In this document: piece by piece, positions 16,831 to 25,564 of the stretch
Layout: each line of letters opens with the position of its first letter
Position numbering within the stretch: the stretch's first letter is position 1
DNA from: Paraburkholderia hospita
GTDB taxonomy: Bacteria; Pseudomonadota; Gammaproteobacteria; Burkholderiales; Burkholderiaceae
Direction of reading: 5' to 3'
Assembly (NCBI RefSeq): GCF_002902965.1
Contig: NZ_CP026106.1
Coordinates: 2,790,001 to 2,854,000 of the forward strand
Length of the DNA: 64,000 bases
Position numbers and translations under genes: made by a program
Notes under the pieces: generated by a model
What the model saw: the letters and a program-made list of their open reading frames with translations, nothing else
Database searches by the model: none
Told to the model about the DNA's origin: nothing

Positions 16831-17026
16831 GCCCCATTACGAAGCACCCAAACGCTAAAGAACAGCCGCGCTTCGGCGCCGTTAAGACTAAGGCTTTAGC
16901 GTATCGGCGGACTGCATTCAATTGCATATCCCTTGAGAGAAAGCTGGCGCGGTTCTCGCTAAGATGCCTTTTCTAAGATCCGGATACTAAAGACCGATTG
17001 TTCAGGTAAAACCTGGGGATCAGGGT

Positions 17027-17284
17027 ATGCGCGGGCTATTTATTGTCTGGTTCATCTTAAGCGTCGCGTATGTAGCAAGGCGCGGCAATGCCCGCTTCAC
17101 CTTCGGACGTCAACTATCCGATCAAGAAGGCGACCGCACCGGTTTCCTGAACCGCGCATTCAAATATGTGTACGCGATTCGCCGCGTCGGCAAGCACCTA
17201 AAGGCGTGGCATCGGCCAACTTACTATGCCGTCAAATGGGTGCTGTTCGGTTCGATTTTCGCTGGGATCGCATACGCGCTATAA
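17027..17284 (+). CDS. small membrane protein of unknown function
   Basis: Protein of 85 residues with a hydrophobic segment at each end: MRGLFIVWFILSVAYVA at the N-terminus and VKWVLFGSIFAGIAYAL at the C-terminus. Between them is a positively charged stretch rich in Arg, Lys and Tyr (FNRAFKYVYAIRRVGKHLK is split by the natural boundary near residue 45). A GGGG-rich site precedes the ATG. I do not recognise a named family, though the two-helix arrangement and clean start support a real gene. It converges with the diguanylate cyclase gene. Confidence 0.65.
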   Translation: MRGLFIVWFILSVAYVARRGNARFTFGRQLSDQEGDRTGFLNRAFKYVYAIRRVGKHLKAWHRPTYYAVKWVLFGSIFAGIAYAL

Positions 17285-17320
17285 AGCGTGACGCTTCGCG
17301 CTTTGGCGCGCCTGGTACGC

Positions 17321-18394
17321 TTAGCCGCGCGCCACTTCGTGAACGGGCGCAAGACCGCCGACGACGATCCGGTCACGCCCCGTCGCCTTCGCCTGATAAA
17401 GGCTGCGGTCGACTTCCTGCAACCACGTGTGATAGTCGGGCAAGTCGTCGGTCAACTGGGCAATGCCGACGCTGATCGTGCACGGGCATTCCGCCGATGC
17501 CTCTTTCGTCTTCTCCCTCACGCGCTGTACCAGCACCTTCGCGACCGTATGCGCCTCGCGCAATGTCGCGCCCGGCAAGACGACGCCGAACTCCTCGCCG
17601 CCATAACGGCCAATGCTGTCGCCCGCGCGGAAATGGCTGCGCAAAAGATCGGCGAACGCCTGTAATACCGAGTCGCCAGCAGGATGACCCAGCGTGTCGT
17701 TGATCCGCTTGAAGTGATCGAGGTCGATCAGCAGCAGGCACGACGCGTAGCGGTTCGCGCGGCAACGCTCGAATTCCCCGGCGAGCAGTCCTTCCCAGTG
17801 CCGGCGGTTCCAAAGGCGGGTCAGCCCGTCCGTGCGGCTCAGGTGCTCGAGTTCGCGCGTGCGCTGGGCGAGCTTGAGCGACAGCCGGTAGCTCGTAAAG
17901 CCCAACGCAAGCGGATAAATAATGAGGAACGGCAGACACGCGAGAATGGTCGGCATTTGCGACATCGGCGAAAACACGAAGCCGACCGTGACGAGGCCCG
18001 CCAGCACGCCGAGCACATGTGCGACCACGCCGCGTGCAAAGAGCCGCAGGCCGCCCGCGGCGATGTTGTCCATGCTGAGCATCGCGAGAATCAGCACGCT
18101 GGGCAGCACGTTGAACTGCATCGCCACGACCCAGAAGCCGCCGAGCATCGAATCGGCCATCAGGTTCAGGCGTTCGCCGCGAAACGGCACTTCACAGGCA
18201 AGCGCAGCGCGCCGCGCGACATGTGGCCAGACGAAACCATGAAACACCAGCAGCGACCAGAGCACGAAGCCGCGATGCTGTAGCGCGAAAACGGAAGCGA
18301 CGCAGAAGAAGCCAAGCCCCAGCCCGGCAATGCGCAAGCGGTAAATGCGCTCGACAAAGCTCTTCCCTTGCCCGGCCCTGCTTTTCGTTGCCAA
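17321..18394 (-). CDS. MASE2-type membrane diguanylate cyclase (GGDEF)
   Basis: Makes c-di-GMP from two GTP. After a short N-terminus the sequence RLRIAGLGLGFFCVASVFAL opens a MASE2 membrane sensor (about five helices, with LVFHGFVWPHVARR and the DSMLGGFWV motif), as in AdrA/DgcC. The C-terminal GGDEF domain has TDGLTRLWNRRHWE, DLDHFKRINDTLGHPAGD and an intact active site YGGEEF. No Arg-x2-Asp inhibitory site is obvious. The open frame continues to a TTG at 18622, but that leader overlaps a likely operator/promoter, so I favour the TTG at 18394; the start is uncertain. Output probably controls surface attachment or exopolysaccharide. Confidence 0.82.
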   Translation of the reverse strand: MATKSRAGQGKSFVERIYRLRIAGLGLGFFCVASVFALQHRGFVLWSLLVFHGFVWPHVARRAALACEVPFRGERLNLMADSMLGGFWVVAMQFNVLPSVLILAMLSMDNIAAGGLRLFARGVVAHVLGVLAGLVTVGFVFSPMSQMPTILACLPFLIIYPLALGFTSYRLSLKLAQRTRELEHLSRTDGLTRLWNRRHWEGLLAGEFERCRANRYASCLLLIDLDHFKRINDTLGHPAGDSVLQAFADLLRSHFRAGDSIGRYGGEEFGVVLPGATLREAHTVAKVLVQRVREKTKEASAECPCTISVGIAQLTDDLPDYHTWLQEVDRSLYQAKATGRDRIVVGGLAPVHEVARG

Positions 18395-18529
18395 CTTTAT
18401 CGATCCCCGAGCAAGTGACTGCGAGAATGAGGCCGCGCGCGTTCGTGCGCCGCGTGCCGCAGGGTCCCTGTTTGCACCAAGCTTTGATACAGACGTTGCG
18501 CGTTTCGATGCGGACGCAACATCGTGGAT

Positions 18530-18550
18530 TGGTATAAAAAAATGATACCA
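18530..18550. promoter_or_regulatory. candidate operator upstream of the diguanylate cyclase
   Basis: TGGTAT (18530-18535) and ATACCA (18545-18550) form a perfect inverted repeat around a 9-base A-rich spacer, resembling a GntR- or LacI-type operator. It lies about 136 bases upstream of the proposed start at 18394, and its AT content stands out from the surroundings. Confidence 0.4.
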
Positions 18551-18760
18551 GTATCCGCAGTGGGCAATTAGTCCATTTACGCGGTGGAAGCGCTTCTGTG
18601 GTTTTTCGGTGTTTGCGCACAAGCCGCGATGGACGTTTAACGTTTGCGTCGCACAGTAGTGAACGTCAATGACGCTAGCGCTTCGGCTTGCTCTAAGAGA
18701 GCAATGTGAAGCAAATGAATCAGCTTAAGTGAGTCAAAAGCGGCGCAAGCGACAGGAGGA

Positions 18761-19750
18761 TCAATGGCCGCTGATCAAAGGCACCCGCGCAGCCGCCGAT
18801 GTTTCGACGCTGCGCTGCGTCAGCCACACTTCCTGTTGCAGCCAGTCGCGAAACACCGTCACATGCGGCAGGTCGCCCTGTTCGGGACGCGTCACGAGCC
18901 AATATGACTGGTGCCCATCGACATGCACGTTCAGCACCTGCACGAGCTGTCCATTGGCGAGCTCGTGCGCAATCATATGACGATCGGCGATCGTGATGCC
19001 TAGGCCGTCGACGGCAGCGCGTATCGCGTGATCGAGCAGATCGAATTCGAAACCGCCCGACGTATCCACACCTTCGATGCCCGCCGCCTTCAGCCAATGC
19101 TGCCAGGTCAGATAACGCTGGTTGTCGCCCGCTAAAACATGCAGCAAAGTGAATTGATTGAGATCGATGACCTCATTGCCCGCCTGGCGTGCGAGCAACG
19201 CGGGCGAGCACACGGCGATGTGCCGCTCATTCATCAGCAGCAGATTATCGAATCCTTCCCATTCGCCATTGCCGAAGCGGATCGCGCAATCGAGCACGCT
19301 CGACTCGGCAAGATTGTCCTCTAGCCGCGTCGACAGGCTCAATTCCAGTTCGGGGTGCTCAGTGTGCAAGCGCCCGAGGCGCGGCAGAAACCAGCGGCTG
19401 GCGAAAGTCGGCGGCGCATTGACCCGCAAGCGATTCAGATGCGTCTTTTCCTGAATCGAGCGCACGGTCCATTCGATCTTGTCGAACGAATGCTGCAACG
19501 CCTGCAGCAGCACGCGGCCCGATGCCGTCAGATCCAGATGATGATGCCTACGCTGCAATAGCGTTTCGCCGAGTTGCTCTTCGAGTTGCCGCACCTGGCG
19601 GCTCACCGCGCTTTGGGTGACGTTGAGCAATTCCGCCGCGCGCGTGAAGCTGCCCGTGCGCCCGGCGACTTCGAAGGCTTTGAGCGCATTGAGCGCTGGC
19701 ATTTTTCTTTTCAAGGAGGTCTCGATTCCGGATCGGCGCTCTGGCGCCAT
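18761..19750 (-). CDS. LysR-family regulator, GcvA-like
   Basis: LysR regulator of up to 329 residues. The helix-turn-helix spans about 17-76 (LNALKAFEVAGRTGSFTRAA, then ELLNVTQSAVSRQVRQLEE), and the effector domain begins near 105 with NRLRVNAPPTFASRWFLPRL, the pattern of the GcvA/AmpR subgroup. The second ATG (19702) begins MPALNALKAF and is the more usual N-terminus, but neither start has a strong ribosome site. It is divergent from the phosphate transporter gene with a gap of about 200 bases. Its target is not evident. Confidence 0.85.
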   Translation of the reverse strand: MAPERRSGIETSLKRKMPALNALKAFEVAGRTGSFTRAAELLNVTQSAVSRQVRQLEEQLGETLLQRRHHHLDLTASGRVLLQALQHSFDKIEWTVRSIQEKTHLNRLRVNAPPTFASRWFLPRLGRLHTEHPELELSLSTRLEDNLAESSVLDCAIRFGNGEWEGFDNLLLMNERHIAVCSPALLARQAGNEVIDLNQFTLLHVLAGDNQRYLTWQHWLKAAGIEGVDTSGGFEFDLLDHAIRAAVDGLGITIADRHMIAHELANGQLVQVLNVHVDGHQSYWLVTRPEQGDLPHVTVFRDWLQQEVWLTQRSVETSAAARVPLISGH

Positions 19751-19945
19751 GCGCTCATTTTAGCGTCTGGGCCGTGAGGACCTTCTTCTGACGCGGCCCA
19801 TTTAACGGGCAACGCGCGGCATCTAAACCGGCGTGACGCGGCGCACAAATGTTAAGGGGCATATCCGTCATGCCTTTGTCATCGTATCGACATGCTGGGC
19901 TTGCAGGATCGGGGATCCCCCCGACCATCCCCCGAGGCCCAGGCC

Positions 19946-21535
19946 ATGCCGGAACTCTCATATCCGCAGACAGGCACCGCGAGTGCCAAAAACCGCAACT
20001 TAGGACTCGCCGTCTTTGTGATTGCGCTGGTCGCTGGCGCGATCTATTGCGCGTTTCAGTTGGTCGGCGACCTCGAATCCGTTCGCACCGGTTCGATCGT
20101 CGCTTATCTGCTGCTCGGCGTGGCCCTTCTGATCGCGCTCGGCTTCGAGTTCGTCAATGGCTTTCACGACACGGCAAACGCCGTCGCGACCGTGATCTAT
20201 ACGCACTCGCTCTCGCCTAACGTCGCGGTCGTGTGGTCTGGCACGTGGAATTTCCTCGGCGTGCTGACCTCGAGCGGCGCAGTCGCATTCGGCATTCTTC
20301 AGTTGCTGCCCGTCGAACTGATTCTGCAAGTGGGCAGCAGCGCAGGCTTTGCGATGGTGTTCGCGCTGCTGATCGCCGCGATCATCTGGAATCTGGGTAC
20401 GTGGTGGTTCGGCCTGCCGTCTTCGAGCTCGCATACGCTGATCGGCTCGATCATTGGCGTCGGCCTGATGAACCAGCTGCTGCATGGCGCGGACGGCACG
20501 AGCGGCGTCGATTGGGGGCAAGCCGCCGGCGTCGGCAAGTCGCTGCTGTTCTCGCCGCTGATCGGCTTCCTGCTCGCGGGCCTTCTGCTGCTGGTCCTCA
20601 AGGCGCTCGTGCGCGTGCCCGCGCTGTACGCGGAGCCGAAAGGCAAAGCACCGCCGCCGTTCTGGATTCGCGGGCTGCTGATTCTGACCTGCACGGGTGT
20701 GTCGTTCGCGCATGGTTCCAACGACGGCCAGAAAGGCATGGGCCTCATCATGCTGATCCTGATCGGCACCGTGCCGACCGCCTATGCACTGAACAAGGCG
20801 GTCACGGCCAACGAAACGCAAACCTTCCTCGCCGTCTCGCAGCAGGCTTCGGCTGCGCTCGGCAAGTATGCGACGCAAGGCGTGCCGCCCGTCGTCGCGC
20901 CGCGCAGCGAGGTAGAGAACTACGTCCGCACGCGGCAGCTCACGCCCGCCACAGTGCCCGCGCTGCAGAAGCTGATGGAGCAGATCGGCCAGCAGGTCAG
21001 CTCGTCCGGCACGATGGCGAACGTGCCGCAAGACAAGGTCGATAACGTGCGCAACAACATGTACGTCGCGTCGGAAGCGATCCGTCTGATGGAAAAGGCG
21101 AAGCAGCCCGCGTTTGCAGCGGACGACGCCAAGGCCATCGACAACTTCAGGAAGCAGATGGACCACGCGACCAAGTTCATCCCGACGTGGGTGAAAGTCG
21201 CCGTGGCAATCGCACTGGGTCTCGGCACGATGGTGGGCTGGAAGCGCATCGTCGTGACAGTCGGCGAGAAGATCGGCAAGCAGCATCTGACCTATGGACA
21301 GGGCGCATCGGCCGAACTCGTCGCGATGGTCACGATCGGCGCCGCCGACATGTACGGCCTGCCCGTGTCGACGACGCACGTGCTGTCCTCGGGTGTGGCA
21401 GGCACGATGGCCGCCAATGGCTCAGGCCTGCAATGGGGCACCGTGCGCAGCCTGGTGCTGGCGTGGGTGCTGACGCTGCCCGCATCGATCGCGCTGTCCG
21501 GGGGACTGTACTGGTTGTTCCGTCACCTGTTCTGA
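19946..21535 (+). CDS. pitA: Pit-family low-affinity inorganic phosphate transporter
   Basis: Membrane protein of 529 residues with the PiT duplicated signature: GFEFVNGFHDTANAVATV in the first half (about 55-73) and, near the C-terminus, ASAELVAMVTIGAADMYGLPVSTTHVLSSG. It carries phosphate, often as a metal-phosphate complex, in symport with protons. A hydrophilic insert of about 110 residues (roughly 290-400) separates the two halves. I chose ATG 19946 because the 18 residues encoded upstream are Pro/Arg-rich and unlike a PiT start. It converges on the PPK2 gene across a shared terminator, which places phosphate uptake beside polyphosphate metabolism. Confidence 0.9.
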   Translation: MPELSYPQTGTASAKNRNLGLAVFVIALVAGAIYCAFQLVGDLESVRTGSIVAYLLLGVALLIALGFEFVNGFHDTANAVATVIYTHSLSPNVAVVWSGTWNFLGVLTSSGAVAFGILQLLPVELILQVGSSAGFAMVFALLIAAIIWNLGTWWFGLPSSSSHTLIGSIIGVGLMNQLLHGADGTSGVDWGQAAGVGKSLLFSPLIGFLLAGLLLLVLKALVRVPALYAEPKGKAPPPFWIRGLLILTCTGVSFAHGSNDGQKGMGLIMLILIGTVPTAYALNKAVTANETQTFLAVSQQASAALGKYATQGVPPVVAPRSEVENYVRTRQLTPATVPALQKLMEQIGQQVSSSGTMANVPQDKVDNVRNNMYVASEAIRLMEKAKQPAFAADDAKAIDNFRKQMDHATKFIPTWVKVAVAIALGLGTMVGWKRIVVTVGEKIGKQHLTYGQGASAELVAMVTIGAADMYGLPVSTTHVLSSGVAGTMAANGSGLQWGTVRSLVLAWVLTLPASIALSGGLYWLFRHLF

Positions 21536-21596
21536 CGACTCGTACCTCGCCGCCGCGCTGATTCGATCAGGTGGCGGCAAAACGGCAAAAGAAAAA

Positions 21597-21618
21597 GCGC
21601 GGCATTTTTATGCCGCGC
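21597..21618. terminator. bidirectional terminator between pitA and ppk2
   Basis: GCGCGGCAT (21597-21605) and ATGCCGCGC (21610-21618) form a perfect 9-bp stem with a TTTT loop. The minus-strand side continues into TTTTTC and the plus-strand side into CTTTCATTT, so it can end both convergent genes; it is stronger leftward. Confidence 0.75.
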
Positions 21619-21645
21619 CTTTCATTTCAGCCCTTCAAACAGGGA

Positions 21646-22572
21646 TCAAAACACGTCGGGTACGATCATCTTGTCCGGCACAGGATGACGGCTGTAGTCC
21701 TCGTGAAAGACGCGTTCCGGCAACACGATGGACGGATGTTCGATCTCGTGATACGGCACCTGGCTCAGCAGATGATGAATGCAGTTCAGCCGCGCGCGCT
21801 TCTTGTCGACGGCCTGCACGACCCACCACGGCGCCTCGGCGATATGCGAGCGCTGCAACATCACTTCCTTCGCCTGCGTATAACGCTCCCAGCGGCGACG
21901 GCTTTCGAGGTCCATCGGGCTGAGCTTCCATTGCTTGAGCGGATCGTGGATACGCGCCTGGAAGCGGATTTCCTGCTCTTCGTCGGTGATCGAGAACCAG
22001 TACTTGATAATCTGAACGCCGCTGCGCACGAGCATCTTCTCGAACTCGGGCACCGAGCGGAAGAACTCGTCGTATTCGTCGTCGGTGCAGAAGCCCATCA
22101 CGCGCTCGACGCCCGCGCGGTTGTACCAGCTGCGATCGAACAGCACCATTTCGCCGCCTGCAGGCAGGTGGCTGACATAACGCTGGAAGTACCATTGCGT
22201 GCGTTCGCGGTTGTTCGGCGCGGGCAGTGCCGCGACCCGGCATACGCGCGGATTCAGCCGTTGCGTGATGCGCTTGATCGCACCGCCCTTGCCAGCCGCG
22301 TCGCGGCCTTCGAAGATCACGACAAGGCGATGCCCTGTCTTGACGATCCAGTCCTGCAGCTTGACGAGCTCGCCTTGCAGACGGAACAGCTCGCGGAAAT
22401 ATTGCTTGCGCAATTCGCGCGCTTCGGGCGTAAAGCCTTCGCCGCCGTCGAGGATGCGGTCGTCGACTTCCATTTCGAGTTCCTCGTCGTACGCATCGAC
22501 GAGGTCCTCTTCGAAGCGGCGCTGCCGTGCGGCGAGCGACTCGGCGTCAAGTTCCTGTTCGGATTCCTTCAT
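21646..22572 (-). CDS. ppk2: polyphosphate kinase 2 (PPK2 family)
   Basis: Cytoplasmic kinase of 308 residues that transfers phosphate between polyphosphate and nucleoside (di)phosphates. The Walker A loop VIFEGRDAAGKGGAIKRIT lies near residue 85, the Walker B segment MVLFDRSWYNRAGVERVMGF near 145, and the lid region with KYWFSITDEEQEIRF and WKLSPMDLESRRRWERY follows, as in one-domain PPK2 class I. AGGAG lies eight bases before ATG 22572; the frame continues 35 codons upstream with a second ATG at 22677, which cannot be excluded. It shares a terminator with pitA. Confidence 0.9.
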   Translation of the reverse strand: MKESEQELDAESLAARQRRFEEDLVDAYDEELEMEVDDRILDGGEGFTPEARELRKQYFRELFRLQGELVKLQDWIVKTGHRLVVIFEGRDAAGKGGAIKRITQRLNPRVCRVAALPAPNNRERTQWYFQRYVSHLPAGGEMVLFDRSWYNRAGVERVMGFCTDDEYDEFFRSVPEFEKMLVRSGVQIIKYWFSITDEEQEIRFQARIHDPLKQWKLSPMDLESRRRWERYTQAKEVMLQRSHIAEAPWWVVQAVDKKRARLNCIHHLLSQVPYHEIEHPSIVLPERVFHEDYSRHPVPDKMIVPDVF

Positions 22573-22725
22573 CACAGTGGCTCCTGTTTTTTCCGTAGCG
22601 CGGAAAAGGGTGTACGCGGCGCGTGGGCTCGTGTGATTGTCAGCTTTCTCGGTGTCAGTCATATTACTCTTGTGCAACGGGTGCGGCTCTTCAAAGTACC
22701 TTTCCGACGCCTCTTCAAAGCCTGT

Positions 22726-23112
22726 TCAAAGCCTCTTGGCGATGCTGATCTCGTGGCCGTCTGGATCGGTGATATGGAAATATCGTTCGCCCCATGAAGC
22801 ATCGGCGGGTGCGGCCTCGGGCTGGTATCCCGCTGCCAGCGCCTTGTGATAAACGGCGTCCACGTCGGACACGTGAACGATCACACGCCCCCACCATAGC
22901 ACCGGTCCTCTCGTGTCGAGAATCACGTTCAGATAGGTGCCGCCGAACGCAAACGACGTGAACGCCTCGAATGGCCCCCCATAGGCAAGTGGAAAGCCAA
23001 GCGCCAGATAAAACGCAACAGCGCGCTCCATGTCGTGCGTGGCGAGCGTGACAGCACTGAGCCCTTCGAATCGCGGCTCTTGCGTATGGCTCTGTGATTC
23101 CGGCTGATTCAT
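22726..23112 (-). CDS. VOC (glyoxalase/bleomycin-resistance-like) protein
   Basis: Small metalloenzyme-fold protein of 128 residues. After a short linker the first beta-alpha-beta module begins LSAVTLATHDMERAVAFYLA and the second ends with YFHITDPDGHEISIAKRL, the typical VOC close. His and Glu residues at the usual positions suggest metal binding. GGGGAG lies six bases before ATG 23112, which I prefer to the ATG 13 codons upstream. Substrate unknown; such proteins cover glyoxalases, dioxygenases and resistance proteins. It is 150 bases downstream of the PPK2 start region and is read in the same direction. Confidence 0.8.
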   Translation of the reverse strand: MNQPESQSHTQEPRFEGLSAVTLATHDMERAVAFYLALGFPLAYGGPFEAFTSFAFGGTYLNVILDTRGPVLWWGRVIVHVSDVDAVYHKALAAGYQPEAAPADASWGERYFHITDPDGHEISIAKRL

Positions 23113-23231
23113 CGCTGACTCCCCGCTCCAGAAAGTGAAAACAGCGGACACCGCCCACCGGCGATGTCCGCTGCAAAGCGAATCGACGAGGCGCCGCGTG
23201 ATTGGCTGCGACGCCAGCGCATGCCGCGAGA

Positions 23232-24962
23232 TTACGGTATCACACGCGACACGCCGCGTCCGCGTGGATCGGATACGGCCTCCGGCCGCTCGCCGTTGAT
23301 CTTGATCGCCTGAATGTCGCCATTGAAGTCCTGCGCCTTCAGCGTATAACCCTTAGCTTCGACCTGCTTCGCGAGTTCGCCTTCGATAGGCGCATACGGC
23401 TCCCAGAAGATCGTGTTCGGCGGCAACAGTTGATGATGGAAACGCATCGCGCCAACGGCTTCCTTCAGCGGCATATTGAAGTCGTACACGTTGTTGACCA
23501 CCTGGAAAATCGACGTGAAGATGCGCGATCCGCCCGGCGTGCCGATCACCAGCGACACCTTGCCGTCCTTCGTCAGAATGGTCGGCGACATCGACGACAA
23601 CGGGCGCTTCTTCGGCTCGATCGAGTTCGCGTCGCTGCCCACCACGCCGAACATGTTCGGCACGCCAGGCTTCGATGCGAAGTCGTCCATCTCGTCGTTC
23701 AGCACGATGCCCGTGCCTTCCGCAACGACACCGGAACCGAAATAGCCGTTGATCGTGTACGTATTCGACACGGCATTGCCCCACTTGTCGACCACCGAGA
23801 AATGCGTGGTCTCCGCTTTCTCGGGCATCGACGTGCCGAGGCCCGGCTGCACGCTCTTCGTGTCCGACGGCGTGTTCGGATTCACTTCGGCCGCGCGCTT
23901 CGCGATGTAGGCGTCGTCCGTCAGTTGTGCGACGGGTACCTTATAGAAGTCCGGGTCGCCCAGGTACTGCGCGCGATCGGCAAAGACGCGCTTTTCGATT
24001 TCCGATATCAGGTGAATGTACTGCGGCGAGTTGAGATCGACATTGGTGAAGTCGCTCTTCAGGTCCGCCTTCATCTTCAGCAATTGCACGAGGCCAATGC
24101 CGCCCGAGCTCGGCGGCGGCGCGGTGATCACGTGATAGCCGTTCCAGTTCGCCTGAATGGGCTGACGCCACACAGCGCGGTAGTCCTGCAGATCGCGCTT
24201 CGTGATGAGGCCGTGCCCCTTCATCGACGCGGCGATCAGATCGGCCGTCTTGCCGTTATAGAACTCGCGCGCGCCCTGATTCGCGATGCGCGTGAGCACG
24301 GCGGCGAGATCCGGCTGCTTGAAATTGACGCCCTGTTTCAGATTGCCGAAATAGGTGTCGAAATTCGTCTTGCCTTCGAAGTCCTTCTCGGCATCTTCGC
24401 GGCGCTTTGCAAGCTGCTCGTCGACTTCGAAGCCGTCACGCGCATATTTGATGGCGGGCGCCAGAACCTGCTTCCATTTCAGTTTGCCGAAACGGTGCTG
24501 TGCTTCCCACATGCCTGCCACTGTTCCTGGCACACCCGCTGCGTAATAGCCGAAAAGGCTCTTGCCCTTGATGACATTGCCCTGATCGTCGAGAAACATG
24601 TTGCGCGTCGCAGCCAGCGGCGCACGCTCGCGATAGTCGATGAAATACGGCTTGCCGTTCACGTATAGCGTCATGAAGCCGCCACCGCCGATGTTGCCTG
24701 CCTCAGGGTAGGTGACGGCCAGCGTGAAGGCGATGGCGACAGCGGCGTCGACGGCATTGCCGCCTTCCTTGAAGATCTGCTCGGCAGCATCAGCGCTGTA
24801 CTTGTCGGCGACGGCGACGGCCGATGCGGTCAGTACGGGTTGCTGCGGCGGGGGCGCCTTCGCGTAAGCAGGTGCGGACTCGAGAAAGCCCGCGGTAGTC
24901 GTGAAGAGCCCTGCGACGGCCAGTGCTGTTGCGGAGAATTTCGCTTTATCTATTAGTTTCAA
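23232..24962 (-). CDS. ggt: gamma-glutamyltransferase/glutathione hydrolase precursor
   Basis: Periplasmic enzyme of 576 residues that cleaves gamma-glutamyl bonds of glutathione. Residues 1-34 are a signal peptide (SATALAVAGLFTTTAGFLES, cleavage near AYA). The large-subunit landmarks NAVDAAVAIAFTLAVTYPEAG and DYRERAPLAATRNMF are clear. Autocleavage should occur before the Thr in EKAETTHFSVVDKWGNAVS near residue 390, making the new N-terminal nucleophile. The small subunit has GSGVVAEGTGIVLNDEMDDF and the PLSSMSPTI loop, then GTPGGSRI. All key residues are present, so it should be active. Confidence 0.93.
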   Translation of the reverse strand: MKLIDKAKFSATALAVAGLFTTTAGFLESAPAYAKAPPPQQPVLTASAVAVADKYSADAAEQIFKEGGNAVDAAVAIAFTLAVTYPEAGNIGGGGFMTLYVNGKPYFIDYRERAPLAATRNMFLDDQGNVIKGKSLFGYYAAGVPGTVAGMWEAQHRFGKLKWKQVLAPAIKYARDGFEVDEQLAKRREDAEKDFEGKTNFDTYFGNLKQGVNFKQPDLAAVLTRIANQGAREFYNGKTADLIAASMKGHGLITKRDLQDYRAVWRQPIQANWNGYHVITAPPPSSGGIGLVQLLKMKADLKSDFTNVDLNSPQYIHLISEIEKRVFADRAQYLGDPDFYKVPVAQLTDDAYIAKRAAEVNPNTPSDTKSVQPGLGTSMPEKAETTHFSVVDKWGNAVSNTYTINGYFGSGVVAEGTGIVLNDEMDDFASKPGVPNMFGVVGSDANSIEPKKRPLSSMSPTILTKDGKVSLVIGTPGGSRIFTSIFQVVNNVYDFNMPLKEAVGAMRFHHQLLPPNTIFWEPYAPIEGELAKQVEAKGYTLKAQDFNGDIQAIKINGERPEAVSDPRGRGVSRVIP

Positions 24963-25137
24963 TGCGTGCCTCCAAAGACAATCATCCAGTGACGGAACCT
25001 AAAGCCTGTCTTTGGGCTTATAACACGCGACGAGTACATTTGCGAAGCAACCCGACATGCTGCAGGCGCAGCAAATTGCTTCGTTCGATTACTCCAATTG
25101 CAATACGACTGCGACGCTGCTAAGCAGCCGGTGATTC

Positions 25138-25546
25138 ATTCAGCATCTCCCGCACATGACGGCACTCGCCAATACGATCGAAGCGCCGATGCAGGTACTC
25201 GGCCTGTCGCGCAACGAAGCGACGGATCGATCGCGGGAGTTGCTTTCGATGTTGGGTCACGCGGATAAGTGCAATCACTTTGCGCGCGCATTAGCAAAGC
25301 GTCCTAAGGTGATGCCGTTCGATGAAGTGACGTCCGTGCTCGATCGTGATCTATGCAGCGAAGAGCACAATCTGACGATGCTAACCGTTACGCATCAGAT
25401 GGTTTTTTGCGCGTGAATTTGCAGACTGCGTGTGCTTCTTCTCGCAAGGCAAGATCATCGAGCGTGGACCGCCGCAGCATGAACGCACACAGCAGTTCGT
25501 GCGCACAGTTCTCGAGCGGCTTAAAGCTCCTGGTGTCAAGGCGTGA
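25138..25546 (+). pseudogene. decayed polar amino-acid ABC transporter ATPase (GlnQ/HisP type)
   Basis: Fragments of one ATPase are readable in order. QHLPHMTALANTIEAP (from about 25141) matches the Q-loop region, followed by VLGLSRNEA. Next comes ARALAKRPKVMPFDEVTSVLD (the Walker B region, from about 25280), joined directly to the upstream part without the LSGGQQQR signature. Then EHNLTMLTVTHQM follows, with the D-loop/H-loop spacing shortened. After a frameshift near 25412 the C-terminus continues as REFADCVCFFSQGKIIERGP to a stop at 25544-25546. Walker A and the ABC signature are gone, so it cannot work. No partner permease genes are nearby. Confidence 0.8.
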
Positions 25547-25564
25547 CGTTCGTGAAGACACGCG

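Noticed and set aside
20000..21379. Long leftward frame under pitA
   Set aside because: Arg/His/Asp-rich shadow of the phosphate transporter.
23202..24668. Long rightward frame under ggt
   Set aside because: Shadow of a complete gamma-glutamyltransferase gene.
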